Below are positions 19,136-29,706 of a DNA stretch of 35,348 nucleotides, one piece after another. Source of the stretch: an uncultured Saccharophagus sp. (GTDB taxonomy: Bacteria; Pseudomonadota; Gammaproteobacteria; Pseudomonadales; Cellvibrionaceae); the NCBI GenBank assembly GCA_937920545.1, contig CAKZUG010000152.1:1-35348 (forward strand), given 5' to 3'. The stretch's first letter is position 1; each line of letters starts with the position of its first letter. The position numbers and the translations under genes were made by a program. The notes under the pieces were generated by a model. That model had not been told where the DNA came from, made no database searches, and saw only the letters and a program-made list of their open reading frames with translations.

Positions 19136-19498
19136 AGTCACTCTCTTATTTTCTGTTAAAACGTAGGAAGGTTTGGGTGTGTCTGTATGGCGATATGTCT
19201 CCTTTAATGATGTGTTTAATAACAATAGTTTTGTGTTTAAGAGCAATGATAAACATAGTGTTAATCTTGTTAATATTGCCTAGTTTATATCGAGTATACG
19301 CTTTTAAGGTTTTGGTTCAATGGTTAATTTTCACCTCCCTTATCATTAATATTAGGGGCGAAAAAAAAGATTACAACCTTGCTGGCGCAATATTTTTTAT
19401 TTTTTATCATATTTTTAAAAGCATTCTGTACAATACTTTTTTTAGAGTTTTTGGGCGTATAGCCTCTACCTTAACCATTAAATATAGGAGCATAAACC

Positions 19499-19981
19499 AT
19501 GCCGTCTTTAGATATTGTCTCTGAGATAGACACACAAGAAGTTCACAATGCCGTCGAAAATGCATCACGTGAATTATCAACACGTTTTGATTTCAAAGGC
19601 ACCGACGCGAAATTTGAATGGAAAAATGGCGAAGCGTTAATACAGGCAGAGGGTGATTTTCAGCTTGATCAAATGGTGTCTATTTTACAAGCTAAGTTAT
19701 TAAAGCGCGGTATCGACCCTAAAATGATGGAGCTACCTAAAGCCGACCATACAGGTAAAACATTTAGCCAGAATGTTAAGTTCAAAGAAGGCATCGAGCA
19801 GGCTATCGCTAAAAAGCTTGTTAAGGCTATTAAAGATAGTAAATTAAAAGTGCAAACCAGTATTCAGGGTGAGCAGTTGCGTGTAACAGGAAAGAAGCGT
19901 GATGATCTACAAGCGGTGATGCAGCTTGTCAAAAGCGGCGATTTTGATCAACCATTTCAGTTTACGAACTTTCGCGATTAA
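19499..19981 (+). CDS. yajQ: YajQ family nucleotide-binding protein (UPF0234)
   Basis: [59 protein letters not shown]-like C-terminus. Confidence 0.94.
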   Translation: MPSLDIVSEIDTQEVHNAVENASRELSTRFDFKGTDAKFEWKNGEALIQAEGDFQLDQMVSILQAKLLKRGIDPKMMELPKADHTGKTFSQNVKFKEGIEQAIAKKLVKAIKDSKLKVQTSIQGEQLRVTGKKRDDLQAVMQLVKSGDFDQPFQFTNFRD

Positions 19982-20156
19982 ACCACTTTCGTCATGCGTT
20001 AATGCGTGCACGGGGATGATGAAAAGCTGATTGAGATGATGTTTGGCTTTATCATGTAGCACTTGAGATGAAGTGTTGTACCTAAGTGTTGCCGTAGAAA
20101 AGGGGATGTCTGGCTGTAAGAAACCTCTAAATATAATAGAAACGATTCTTGATAAT

Positions 20157-20198
20157 AAAAAAGACCTTGGCCGATGTGAACCACGGTCTTTCTATTTT
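20157..20198 (+). terminator. Intrinsic terminator downstream of yajQ
   Basis: AAAGACCTTGG-CCGATGTGAA-CCACGGTCTTT followed by CTATTTTTC. Confidence 0.65.
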
Positions 20199-20609
20199 TC
20201 CTGCTCTGCATTACCACCTGATATGCTCTCAGTGTTGCTCTCCGTCAGCTCTCTAATGTGTTTTTTCATCATGCCTCAGTGTAGGTTAATGCCGTTTGGG
20301 CGTTCTATGGCGAGGTGTTGATCATCTGCTTTCTTACTCGTATTTATCAATGCCTTTTTTAAGGTTACGCTGCATTCATTATGGTTAGGTTCTAGGCTTA
20401 GGGGGCTGATGCGTATTGTTTTTTCATTTTTTTAAATCGCTTAATTTAGATGCGTTGTTTGGACTTTATTGCGTTTTATATAGTCCCATAGGGAATCGTT
20501 TTTATTCTGTTATAGCTTAACGTAATAAAACGTTGCCTTTTCATCCTTGTGTTTACATTTTAGGTTGAGTCAGTCTTTACGAATAAAATAATTTTAAGGT
20601 AATTAATAA

Positions 20610-21881
20610 ATGGATGAATCTTCGTCGAGGGCGAGCCTTTTTAGAAAAGAAGCCATAGACAATAAGCGTAATCGGCTGCATGGCGATATTCTCCTCGTGC
20701 CGCGCTTATCTCATACACTTATTTTAGCCGTGTTGGGCGTGTGGGTGCTAGTACTTATTATATGGCTAACAACCAGCACGTTTACCCGTAAAGAAACCGT
20801 TTTTGGCTGGCTTGCGCCGCCTGACGGTGTGGTGCGCGTTTACCCACAGAGCCAAGGTGTTATCAAAACCTTGCATGTTAAAGAGGGTGAGCAAGTTGCT
20901 GTAGGCGATATATTATTAACAATTACAGGCGACAGAGAGTTGGCCGGCGGCGAGCAGTTAAATACACAACTGCTTAACGAATATAACCGCCAAAGCGAGC
21001 TTGTTGCCGAACAAATAGCGCTTAGCCAATCTATATTTGATGGGCAGAAAAGTGAGTTACAGCAACGTTTAGCGGCCGCCAATAGCGAATTAACCCTCAT
21101 AGACAGTGAAATATCTACGTTTGCAGAGCGAGCTAAACTGTTATCGAGCCTACTAGAAAAATCAAAAAAACTCCGCCAAAAAGGCCATATATCGGGAACC
21201 GATCTCGATAATATTCATTTACAAAAGTTAGTGCTAGATGGCGAATTACAATCGCTTAACCGCACACGTGTCACACAGCAAAATAGCATTGCCGCCATTC
21301 AGGCTCAGCTGTCTTTACTGCCACGCCAGCGCAGCAATGCGCAAGCACAATTACAGGAGCGTTTAAGCACTATTGATCAGCAAGCATCACAATTAAAAGG
21401 CCAGCAATCGTATGTGATTACTGCGCCGCGTGATGGCACCGTGAATAATGTGCAAGCGATTGCTGGCCAGCAAGTTGCGCCAAACCGCGACACGCCTTTG
21501 CTTACTATTATGCCCAGTAACGCTAAGCTAACGGCGTACTTACTCGTGCCTGTCCGTTCAGCGGGCTTTTTAGAGGCCGGTCAGGCGCTTAATATTCGTT
21601 ACGATGCCTTCCCGTATCAAAAATTTGGTATGTACAGTGCCACGATTGAGTCTGTTTCCAATACTTTGTTACTGCCTAATGAAATATTAAACGCGCCTAT
21701 TGCGCAGGCCGAACCTGCGTATCAAATTACCGCGGTATTGGATAAAAGTGCAGCCACTGCATACGGTAGGGAGTTTCCGCTCAAGCCCGGTATGACATTA
21801 ACCGCCGATATTCAGCTCAGTGAGCGCACATTACTGGAGTGGTTTTTGGAGCCATTATTATCGCTAAGAGGAAACCTATAA
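20610..21881 (+). CDS. HlyD/CvaA-type membrane fusion protein
   Basis: Single N-terminal TM segment, IKTLHVKEGEQVAVGDILLTI lipoyl-like half, coiled coil, SYVITAPRDGTVNNVQAIAGQQV. Confidence 0.88.
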   Translation: MDESSSRASLFRKEAIDNKRNRLHGDILLVPRLSHTLILAVLGVWVLVLIIWLTTSTFTRKETVFGWLAPPDGVVRVYPQSQGVIKTLHVKEGEQVAVGDILLTITGDRELAGGEQLNTQLLNEYNRQSELVAEQIALSQSIFDGQKSELQQRLAAANSELTLIDSEISTFAERAKLLSSLLEKSKKLRQKGHISGTDLDNIHLQKLVLDGELQSLNRTRVTQQNSIAAIQAQLSLLPRQRSNAQAQLQERLSTIDQQASQLKGQQSYVITAPRDGTVNNVQAIAGQQVAPNRDTPLLTIMPSNAKLTAYLLVPVRSAGFLEAGQALNIRYDAFPYQKFGMYSATIESVSNTLLLPNEILNAPIAQAEPAYQITAVLDKSAATAYGREFPLKPGMTLTADIQLSERTLLEWFLEPLLSLRGNL

Positions 21882-21882
21882 C

Positions 21883-24069
21883 ATGCAAAATTCTAGCGAT
21901 GCAATACTGCATAAAGCCGAATCACTGCTTAATTTTGGCCGTAATAAACGTTTGCCTGTTATTGTCCAAACGGAAGCCGCAGAGTGTGGTTTGGCGTGTT
22001 TAGCGATGGTGGTGGGGTATCACGGTTACGATATTGATTTAATGAGCATGCGACGTCGTTTTTCGGTGTCTAGCCACGGTGCCACGCTAAAAAGCTTGAT
22101 GGATATCGCTACGCGTATCGAGCTAGCGCCACGTGCGCTGCAAGTGGATATTGATAGCCTCGATCAAGTGCCAGCGCCGTGTATTTTACATTGGGGGTTG
22201 AATCATTTTGTTGTACTCAAAAAAATCACCCGCAAAGGGTATGTGATTCACGACCCCGCCATTGGCGAGCGCCATATTCAGCCCGATGAATTCAGCAAGC
22301 AGTTTACAGGTATTGTTTTAGAGCTATTGCCCACGCATGCTTTTAAAAAAGGTGAAGAAAAACAAACGCTTAGGATCGGTCATTTTTGGAAGAGTATCAC
22401 AGGGCTTAAACGTAATATTGTACAGATTATTGCGTTGTCATTATTGCTACAACTGTTTGCCTTAATTACGCCGTTTTACATGCAAACTGTGGTCGATGAT
22501 GTGATTTTACGTAAAGACACCAACTTACTGATGGTGTTATCCATCGGTTTTGCGTTGCTTATGCTGATTAGTTTGGCAACATCGATTTTACGTCAGTTTG
22601 TGGTGCTGCATTTTACCAATCGGTTAGGCATGCAGATGTCGGCTAATTTATTTAGGCACCTTATACGCTTGCCAATGGATTACTTTGCCACGCGCCATAT
22701 GGGCGATGTGGTCTCGCGTTTTGGCTCGCTTGGTAGTATCCGCGAGATGATCACAGGCGGTATGGTTGCTGCCGTTGTAGATGGCGTCATGGCCTCGTTA
22801 ACGCTAGTTGCCATGTTTATTTATAACTGGCAGCTCACTCTTATTGTGCTGGGTGCGGTACTCATTTACGCTTTATTGCGCTGGGTCATGTATCGCCCGT
22901 TTAAGTTATTAAATGAAGAAGTGATTGTGGCCGGCGCAAAAGAAGATTCGCATTTTATGGAGTCGATTCGTGCTATTCAAACCGTGAAGTTATTTCAAAA
23001 AGAAGGCGAGCGGCAACAGCAGTGGCAAAATCACTTAGCCGATGTCATGAACAAAGATATTCGTATTGCACGTTGGGAGATAGGCTACTCGAGCATTAAC
23101 AGTATTTTATTTGGTGTCGAGAATATTTTGGTCGTGTTTGTGGCTGCAACGGCTGTTATGAACGAGATGATGTCTGTAGGTATGTTGTTTGCGTTTATGG
23201 CTTATAAAACCCGTTTTAGTGGGTCGATCAACGGCTTAATAGATCAGTGGATTGCGTTTAAAATGTTAAATATTCACCTCGATCGTTTGGCCGATATTGT
23301 CCACACTAAAACCGAAAATATTGACGAGCATATTATCCCCGATAGTGACGGTGTCACACCGGTAGCTATAGGCACCGGCAGCCGCGTGCCTAATAGTAGT
23401 AACGATAATAATAGTAACAATATGAGTAGTAGCAAAATTAACGGAAAGATCGAAGTGCGCAACCTTTCATACCGCTATGCCGAGCACGAGCCGTTTGTGC
23501 TAGATGATGTGAGCTTTACCATCGAGGCTGGCGAAACCGTGGCCATTACAGGGCCGAGCGGCTGCGGTAAAACCACATTAATTAAATGCATGATGGGGCT
23601 GATTCAGCCCACCAGTGGCGAGATTTTTATTGATGGAAAGCCTCTTAATACGGTGATGCATTACCGCAGCCAAATTGCTAGCGTTATGCAAGATGATCAG
23701 CTGATGGCAGGCGATATCTCTGAAAATATTGCCTGTTTTGATCCTAAGCCCGATTTAGAACGCGTCGAAATATGCGCTCAAATGAGCTGTATTAATAACG
23801 ACATCGAGAAAATGTCGATGGGCTATCACACGCTTGTTGGCGACATGGGAACCAGCCTAAGTGGTGGGCAAAAGCAGCGTATTATATTGGCGCGCTCACT
23901 GTATCGCGAACCGCGTATTTTATTTATGGATGAGGCCACCAGTAACCTCGACATAGCAAACGAACGCGAAGTAAACGAGAATATCCGCAGCTTAGATATA
24001 ACCCGTATTATTGTGGCTCACAGGCCCGAAACGATTCAATCCGCGAAAAGACAAATTAAACTTGCTTAG
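21883..24069 (+). CDS. Peptidase C39-domain-containing ABC transporter (bacteriocin/microcin exporter type)
   Basis: VQTEAAECGLACLAMV (C39 Cys motif), HWGLNHFVVLKK and HDPA (His/Asp), GPSGCGKTT Walker A, LSGGQKQR signature, ILFMDEATSNLD Walker B. Confidence 0.92.
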   Translation: MQNSSDAILHKAESLLNFGRNKRLPVIVQTEAAECGLACLAMVVGYHGYDIDLMSMRRRFSVSSHGATLKSLMDIATRIELAPRALQVDIDSLDQVPAPCILHWGLNHFVVLKKITRKGYVIHDPAIGERHIQPDEFSKQFTGIVLELLPTHAFKKGEEKQTLRIGHFWKSITGLKRNIVQIIALSLLLQLFALITPFYMQTVVDDVILRKDTNLLMVLSIGFALLMLISLATSILRQFVVLHFTNRLGMQMSANLFRHLIRLPMDYFATRHMGDVVSRFGSLGSIREMITGGMVAAVVDGVMASLTLVAMFIYNWQLTLIVLGAVLIYALLRWVMYRPFKLLNEEVIVAGAKEDSHFMESIRAIQTVKLFQKEGERQQQWQNHLADVMNKDIRIARWEIGYSSINSILFGVENILVVFVAATAVMNEMMSVGMLFAFMAYKTRFSGSINGLIDQWIAFKMLNIHLDRLADIVHTKTENIDEHIIPDSDGVTPVAIGTGSRVPNSSNDNNSNNMSSSKINGKIEVRNLSYRYAEHEPFVLDDVSFTIEAGETVAITGPSGCGKTTLIKCMMGLIQPTSGEIFIDGKPLNTVMHYRSQIASVMQDDQLMAGDISENIACFDPKPDLERVEICAQMSCINNDIEKMSMGYHTLVGDMGTSLSGGQKQRIILARSLYREPRILFMDEATSNLDIANEREVNENIRSLDITRIIVAHRPETIQSAKRQIKLA

Positions 24070-24385
24070 GTGGAGTGCTAAGAGATAAACACAGGTAAAG
24101 CTGATTCTGTCTGGACGGGTTGTAAATAGAGAGCTACTGGCTAGCTGTAGACTGTGCTAAACAGAGCAGGCACGGGTTTAAACCCCAACGTTAATTTTCG
24201 CGTTTTGATAATCCGTAACTGAGTGGGGCGCGCGGGGCTTGTATCTCAAGCCCACTTTAAGCGTATTGTGAAAGCATTTGACGCGACGCTTCACTAAAGC
24301 GGGTGTCCTTAACGCCATGCTGCTCATAGAAAAAATCATCTGTACACGTATAATAAAGGATCTTACTTTTTATACGTGTGCGTTT

Positions 24386-25108
24386 ATGTCGTCATCTACA
24401 CAAACACGCGTTATTGCGGGCATACCCGTGGCCATTACGCGTAAAAAAATGAAATCTCTGCGGCTGCGTATTTGCAGTAAAACCGGCATGGCCAAAGTGT
24501 CTGCGCCTGTGCGTGTGAGCCATAATAATATTACGGCATTTGTGCAAAGTAACCTTCAGTGGATCGCCTCACAACAAGCGCTGCTTGCTCAGCAGCAGGC
24601 CACGCTAAAACCCTACGAAAATGGCGATACGCTGTGTTTACTGGATACACATGTGCGTGTGTCTACTAACCATAACGCCATGAAAAGCACTTTACAGGTT
24701 GTTGAAAAAAACAACCAAGGCAGCCCTACGCATATTTTACTCACCACCACGCCAGGCGATACTTACAACAAGCAAACCGCGCTTCTCGAAAAGCTATTCC
24801 GTACAGAATTAAAGCGCGCTGTAGCGCATATTATGGCCGAATACGAGCCTAAAATGCAGCTGAACGTGAATGAGTTTGGCATTAAAAAAATGCGTACCCG
24901 CTGGGGAACCTGCAACATACAAGCAAAACGCATTTGGCTTAACCTCGCCTTGGCGGAGCATGCTTATGCGTGTTTAGAGTATGTGGTGGTGCATGAAATG
25001 ACGCATTTGCTAGAGACAAACCATACGCCACGGTTTTGGGGGTTAGTCGAGCACTTTTTACCGCAATGGCAAAAAGCGCACGATTATTTGGGTCGGCAGG
25101 GCTGTTAA
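24386..25108 (+). CDS. YgjP-like (DUF45) metallopeptidase domain protein
   Basis: KKMRTRWGTCN, VVHEMTHLLETNHTPRFW (HExxH). Start at MSSSTQTRV preferred over the longer ORF start at 24278. Confidence 0.82.
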   Translation: MSSSTQTRVIAGIPVAITRKKMKSLRLRICSKTGMAKVSAPVRVSHNNITAFVQSNLQWIASQQALLAQQQATLKPYENGDTLCLLDTHVRVSTNHNAMKSTLQVVEKNNQGSPTHILLTTTPGDTYNKQTALLEKLFRTELKRAVAHIMAEYEPKMQLNVNEFGIKKMRTRWGTCNIQAKRIWLNLALAEHAYACLEYVVVHEMTHLLETNHTPRFWGLVEHFLPQWQKAHDYLGRQGC

Positions 25109-25124
25109 TGTATGTGCAATTTAT

Positions 25125-27965
25125 TTACAAGGCTATCGTGCCTGTAATGGTGTATTTGCCGGGCATTAGCTGAGTGGGTATTTTATTGGGGCGAGCGTGT
25201 TGCTCTGCTTTATCACGAGAAATATCGATACCCGACACGCTAGGTAAATTGAGCCGCGCTGTGGTGTTTTTAGGCACTGTAATGTGCATGCTCAATTGGT
25301 CGTTATTTATTTCCCATGCGACTTTTATATCCCCGTTGGGTGTGGGTACGCTCCCACTAAGCTGGTTGAGCCTGCGTGTAAATTGCGGGTTAATCTCTAT
25401 CTGTTTAAAACCGACTTCAAGTGGCTTGATACCTAGCATGCCGTTGTAAAACCACTGTGCAACTGCGCCATAAGCATAATGGTTGAGGGAATTCATGTTG
25501 GCTTTGTTGTAACCCTCTGTTAATGAATACGAATTCCATCGCTCCCATGTGGTGGTTGCGCCATTATTAATCGAATAAAACCAAGATGGGTAGGTTTCTT
25601 TTAATAATATGTCATACATCACATCGCTGTGCCCAAAGCGCTCTAGCACTTGATATAACATGGGTGTGCCAAGAAACCCGGTGCGTAAGTGATTATCGCT
25701 CTCGTTAATCAGCGCCAATAAATGTTGAACCGCTTTGTGCTGCTCTTGCTCGTTAAATAAGTTGAACGCCAACGGCAAAAGGTAGCTGGTTTGGGTGGTA
25801 ATTAAGTTGATAGTGCTTTGTTGCGGCTTCTTTAAGCGCTTACCTTTATCGCGTTTCATGGTTTTAATGGCCGATGTGACCGCATTCACTTGCTCATCAA
25901 AAAAGTAGCTTCTGAATCTATTTTTTATATTCGAGTGTAAGCGCTCAAATTGTTCGGCATCGTGTGTGTAACCCAGTACTCTAGCTGTTTTTGCTGTGAT
26001 CTCGGCTGAACGCGCATAGTAAGCGGTGGCAATAAGGTCGGGGTGGGTGTCGCCTTTTGCGCGCCCGTTTTTAGAAAATGGTTGAAGCCAGTCGCCATAG
26101 GTACCCATATTTGAAATAAAGTTAACGCTTTGTAATTCTGAAAATTGCATCCAGCGTTTCATCATGGTGTAGTTTTCAGCTAATACATGTTTATCGCCTG
26201 TAAATTGATAAAGCTCCCAAGGGACAATTGTAGCGGCATCGCCCCAAGCGGCGGCTGTGCCGTCGGTTAAAAACGCCCTAAAAGGCACAAATTTGGGGAT
26301 CAAACCGTCAATGCTTTGCTCTTCACGCACGCTCTCTAGCCAAGCAGCCCAAAAAGCGTATACGTCAGCTTTGTACATAGATGTACTCACAAACACTTGT
26401 GCATCACCTGTCCAGCCTAGGCGCTCATCGCGTTGCGGGCAATCGGTTGGTATATCTAAAAAATTACCACGCAAACCCCATGAAACATTGCTCGATAGCT
26501 TATTTAGCTTGGTGTGATTACTCGCGAAATTATCGTATACGGCAAAATTTGAATGTAAAACATGGCCTTTTAGCCACTCTAATTTTGGTTGGTATTGTGT
26601 GTCATACCCACTGATTTCAACGTACCGGTAGCCATGAAAAGTAAACGTAGGGCGGTAAGAGATAGTGCCGTCTTGTTTGGGTGTATACAAATCGATATTT
26701 TTTGCTGAGCGTAGGCTTTTAACGTAAAACGTGTCGCCTTCTAGCGCCTCAGAAAAGCGCAGTTTAACCGTATGGCCCTTGTTGGCGGGTAAGTTGATTT
26801 CAGGCACGCCCACCATATTCTGGCCCATGTCATAAATCACTACGCCGTCTTTTACGCTAACTATTTTTTCTGGTGTGAGTGTGAGCGCCGTATGTGAAGG
26901 CGCATGCCGTTTGGGTGCTAGCGCAATATTTGGATCAATAGATTCGGTATATACCGTCGACCATATCGTGTCTGAGGGAGTGTAGTTAGCTGTATTCCAT
27001 CCAGAAATATCAAAATTGGCATCGTATTTTTCGCCATCATAATTACTGGCGGCACGAATAGGCCCTTTATTCGTGGCTTGCCAAGTCTGATCGGTTTGAA
27101 TTATCGATCGGCTGCCATCTTCATGGGTAATCTCTAATTGAGCAATGAGCTGTATAGGCAAGGTGTATTCTTGCGGCGTTGGGCCAAATATGCGCCCGCT
27201 ATACCACCCTTTAGCTAAAGCGGCGCCAATGGCATTGTTGCCTTGCTTAACAAAAGACGTGACATCGTAGGTGAGTGTTTCGATACGTTTATGGTAGGGC
27301 GTCCAACCGGGCGTCATCACATCTTCACTGATCGCTTGGCCATTAATGTACGGCTTAAAAATACCTTTAGCGGTGATATATAGCCTGGCTTTTTTGATGG
27401 GCGCGTCGAGCGTGAATGTTTTACGCAAATATTGTGGTTTGTTTTGGCTGTTTTCGATGTTTGAAAAGCGCTTAAGGGTTTTGTCGCCTTGGGTGTCTGT
27501 TGGATGGCCTATCCACTTGGCTTGCCAATCGTGATTATGCAGTAAGCCTAATTCAGCTGATTGTGTTTGGCTCCATGGCGATGCGTCTGTATTTTTGCCC
27601 CAAGTTCTTACACGCCAAAAAATGGTTTGTTGAGACGTGAGCGGTTTCCCCTGATAGCGCACCCATGCAGTGTTGTTCGATATCACTTTTTGGCTATCCC
27701 AAATGATAGCGCCTTTGCTAAAGTTTTTATCGCTTGAGACATGAAGCTGATAAGCCGTTTGGAACTGCTGTTGACCGTTTTGCGCTAGTTGCCAGCTAAA
27801 GCGTGGTTTTGCCTCGTAGTGCCCTATTGGGTTAATAAAACCCTCACCCACTTTTAGCTGTGATGGCGCCATTATTGTGTTTGCATGTGTTTGAGTGATA
27901 CATAATGAGATCAAGATAAAGCAAGCAACACAGAATAGTTGACGGCTTAAGTAAAGTAAGGGCAT
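25125..27965 (-). CDS. GH78 alpha-L-rhamnosidase, secreted
   Basis: Signal peptide MPLLYLSRQLFCVACFILISLCITQTHA; PRFSWQL, SGRIFGPTP, DCPQRDERLGWTGDAQVF, TTTWERWNSY. Confidence 0.9.
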   Translation of the reverse strand: MPLLYLSRQLFCVACFILISLCITQTHANTIMAPSQLKVGEGFINPIGHYEAKPRFSWQLAQNGQQQFQTAYQLHVSSDKNFSKGAIIWDSQKVISNNTAWVRYQGKPLTSQQTIFWRVRTWGKNTDASPWSQTQSAELGLLHNHDWQAKWIGHPTDTQGDKTLKRFSNIENSQNKPQYLRKTFTLDAPIKKARLYITAKGIFKPYINGQAISEDVMTPGWTPYHKRIETLTYDVTSFVKQGNNAIGAALAKGWYSGRIFGPTPQEYTLPIQLIAQLEITHEDGSRSIIQTDQTWQATNKGPIRAASNYDGEKYDANFDISGWNTANYTPSDTIWSTVYTESIDPNIALAPKRHAPSHTALTLTPEKIVSVKDGVVIYDMGQNMVGVPEINLPANKGHTVKLRFSEALEGDTFYVKSLRSAKNIDLYTPKQDGTISYRPTFTFHGYRYVEISGYDTQYQPKLEWLKGHVLHSNFAVYDNFASNHTKLNKLSSNVSWGLRGNFLDIPTDCPQRDERLGWTGDAQVFVSTSMYKADVYAFWAAWLESVREEQSIDGLIPKFVPFRAFLTDGTAAAWGDAATIVPWELYQFTGDKHVLAENYTMMKRWMQFSELQSVNFISNMGTYGDWLQPFSKNGRAKGDTHPDLIATAYYARSAEITAKTARVLGYTHDAEQFERLHSNIKNRFRSYFFDEQVNAVTSAIKTMKRDKGKRLKKPQQSTINLITTQTSYLLPLAFNLFNEQEQHKAVQHLLALINESDNHLRTGFLGTPMLYQVLERFGHSDVMYDILLKETYPSWFYSINNGATTTWERWNSYSLTEGYNKANMNSLNHYAYGAVAQWFYNGMLGIKPLEVGFKQIEINPQFTRRLNQLSGSVPTPNGDIKVAWEINNDQLSMHITVPKNTTARLNLPSVSGIDISRDKAEQHARPNKIPTQLMPGKYTITGTIAL

Positions 27966-27993
27966 GGCTTTATTACCTTTTATAGATTTTTTT

Positions 27994-28032
27994 TGTATAT
28001 ATGTTGTGTATACATGTTGTATGTAAATATTG
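27994..28032. repeat. 13-bp tandem repeat upstream of the GH78 gene
   Basis: TGTATATATGTTG / TGTATACATGTTG / TATGTAAATATTG (third copy degenerate). Confidence 0.5.
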
Positions 28033-28322
28033 AGTAGGGTGTTATGTTATTGTTATTATTGGTTTTTTTGTTGAATAGAAAGGTAGTTGCGGACTTGCGA
28101 TGTGATATAGCTTTGGTGAGTCAGCGCTAAAAATCTGCTCCCATTATGCTCAGAGCAATAGGTTAAGACAAGGCATTATACAAATCTATGTTTGCAGTGA
28201 AGAGCGTTGATTGATCTTATAGGTGGGTTTGACTTATAGGCAGTTATAAAACAAAACAATCAAACAGTGTAAGCAAGCCATGCAACAAGCCATGTAATAA
28301 AGTTAGCCCATAAGTAGGCTGG

Positions 28323-29303
28323 TTAGTGTTTGGTGGTCGCTTGTAGCTGCTCAAATATATCTTCCTGTACATTTAATTCGAGCGCCAATTGTTGTGCATA
28401 ATGCGGGTTACTTTGGTATGTGCTTTCGTATATCTCACACAATAAATTGGCTTTGTGTAGTGTGTAGCCTAGCGCCGAGACACCATCGCCCGTTGTTGTC
28501 GATATTTGTTCGAGCAGGGCATGGCAAATATCGTTGGGCAGCTCCCAATCTTTGGCTATCCAATAGCTCAGCGCAGGTGCCATATTTTGAATAAGTGGCG
28601 TGTAGATATCGAGGTGTGTTAGAGGCATTTGCTGATTCGAGAGGTGTTTGCTTAGCTCGCTGAGAAGCGTAATAGTGCCTATTTCATGGGCTAAGCCCAG
28701 CATATAGGCTTTGACAGGGTCTTGGTTGTGTTGCTTAGCAATGATTTGGCAGGCCGTTGCGCATAGCAGTGAGTGTTGCCAGAGCTGGTCATTACATTTG
28801 CCAAAATGTGCACTTTTTTGCTGGATAACGGGCTGCATAACCGCTGCTGCAATCACCGACCGTAAGCCGTCTGTACCTATTTTTATAATGGCGGTATCAA
28901 TATGTAAAATACGTCTTTTAAGCGGATTAAAATAGGCGCTATTAACTAACTTTAAAACCGCAGCACTGATACATGGGTCTTTTTCAATAATTTTTTTATA
29001 GTGTTGAGGTGAGCTGTTAGGGTCGCGAAGGCTGCGTATAAGTTTTGGAATAATACGTGGCAAGTGTGGCACAACACGCAGGCGCACGGCTTTGTTTTGC
29101 AGGGCTTCTCGTACGGTATGTATAAGTTGTTTTTGCTCATGCAGCGAGGGCGGCGGCGAATTAGCGGTAATCGCATGGCCTAAGAGCGTCTCAATAAAAT
29201 GGTTGTGAGAGTCTCGTAGGCCCAAGCTTTCTGGTTCTTCTACAAAATAGGTGAAGTGTTTACCCACAACGTTATTGATAATAGACGATAGTCGCAATGC
29301 CAT
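28323..29303 (-). CDS. HDOD domain protein
   Basis: LPRIIPKLIRSLRDPNSSPQHYKKIIEKDPCISAAVLKLVNSAYFNP, GLAHEIGTITLL. Confidence 0.85.
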   Translation of the reverse strand: MALRLSSIINNVVGKHFTYFVEEPESLGLRDSHNHFIETLLGHAITANSPPPSLHEQKQLIHTVREALQNKAVRLRVVPHLPRIIPKLIRSLRDPNSSPQHYKKIIEKDPCISAAVLKLVNSAYFNPLKRRILHIDTAIIKIGTDGLRSVIAAAVMQPVIQQKSAHFGKCNDQLWQHSLLCATACQIIAKQHNQDPVKAYMLGLAHEIGTITLLSELSKHLSNQQMPLTHLDIYTPLIQNMAPALSYWIAKDWELPNDICHALLEQISTTTGDGVSALGYTLHKANLLCEIYESTYQSNPHYAQQLALELNVQEDIFEQLQATTKH

Positions 29304-29563
29304 ATTTACCCTGTATATTTGAGTGAGGTTTTATTTAATATAGTGGTGTTTATGGGGTATTTCGAGTATTAACGTGCCAACAGAATATAATTAACTAAGG
29401 CGGTAGTTACGGTGCTGTTTTGATTCTAAGAGGCCTTGTTTGTGACGGGTTTTTTCATTTTTTGCGCGACATAACGCTCTTGTTTAAAGGGCTCGCTTTA
29501 ATAGCGTCTCCTCTGGTCGCGCTGTCTCTCAACGTGCTTTTTAATAACAGCTTCTTTAAACGT

Positions 29564-29600
29564 AAAAAGGCCAGCGTATTGGAGTACGCTGGCCTTTTTT
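29564..29600. terminator. Strong intrinsic terminator downstream of serA
   Basis: AAAAAGGCCAGCGTA-TTGGAG-TACGCTGGCCTTTTTT. Confidence 0.88.
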
Positions 29601-29706
29601 GAGTAAGATGAATCGCTTTAAAATAGAGTTATGCTAAAAAAGCTCTTTTGAAAAGAGCTATCTTAAAAGAGCGACCCTCAATAAGACCCTTAATAAAAGG
29701 CGCGGC

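Noticed and set aside
19177-19524. 115-aa hydrophobic ORF between hpf and yajQ
   Set aside because: AT-rich region where TM-like frames arise by chance; overlaps the yajQ start by 26 bp and no convincing SD was seen.
20073-20321. 82-aa ORF upstream of the exporter, considered as a bacteriocin precursor
   Set aside because: GTG start, runs through the yajQ terminator hairpin, and has no double-glycine leader.
24235-24253. GGGCTTG-TATCT-CAAGCCC hairpin after the exporter
   Set aside because: Consistent with a weak transcription terminator; no T-tract and nothing else unusual.
29420-29602. 60-aa ORF MILRGLVCDGFF... downstream of serA
   Set aside because: Its 3' end lies in the intrinsic terminator stem; more likely non-coding.
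29641-29659. AGCTCTTTT-G-AAAAGAGCT perfect inverted repeat after serA
   Set aside because: Probably an auxiliary terminator or processing hairpin for serA, given the strong terminator just beyond it.
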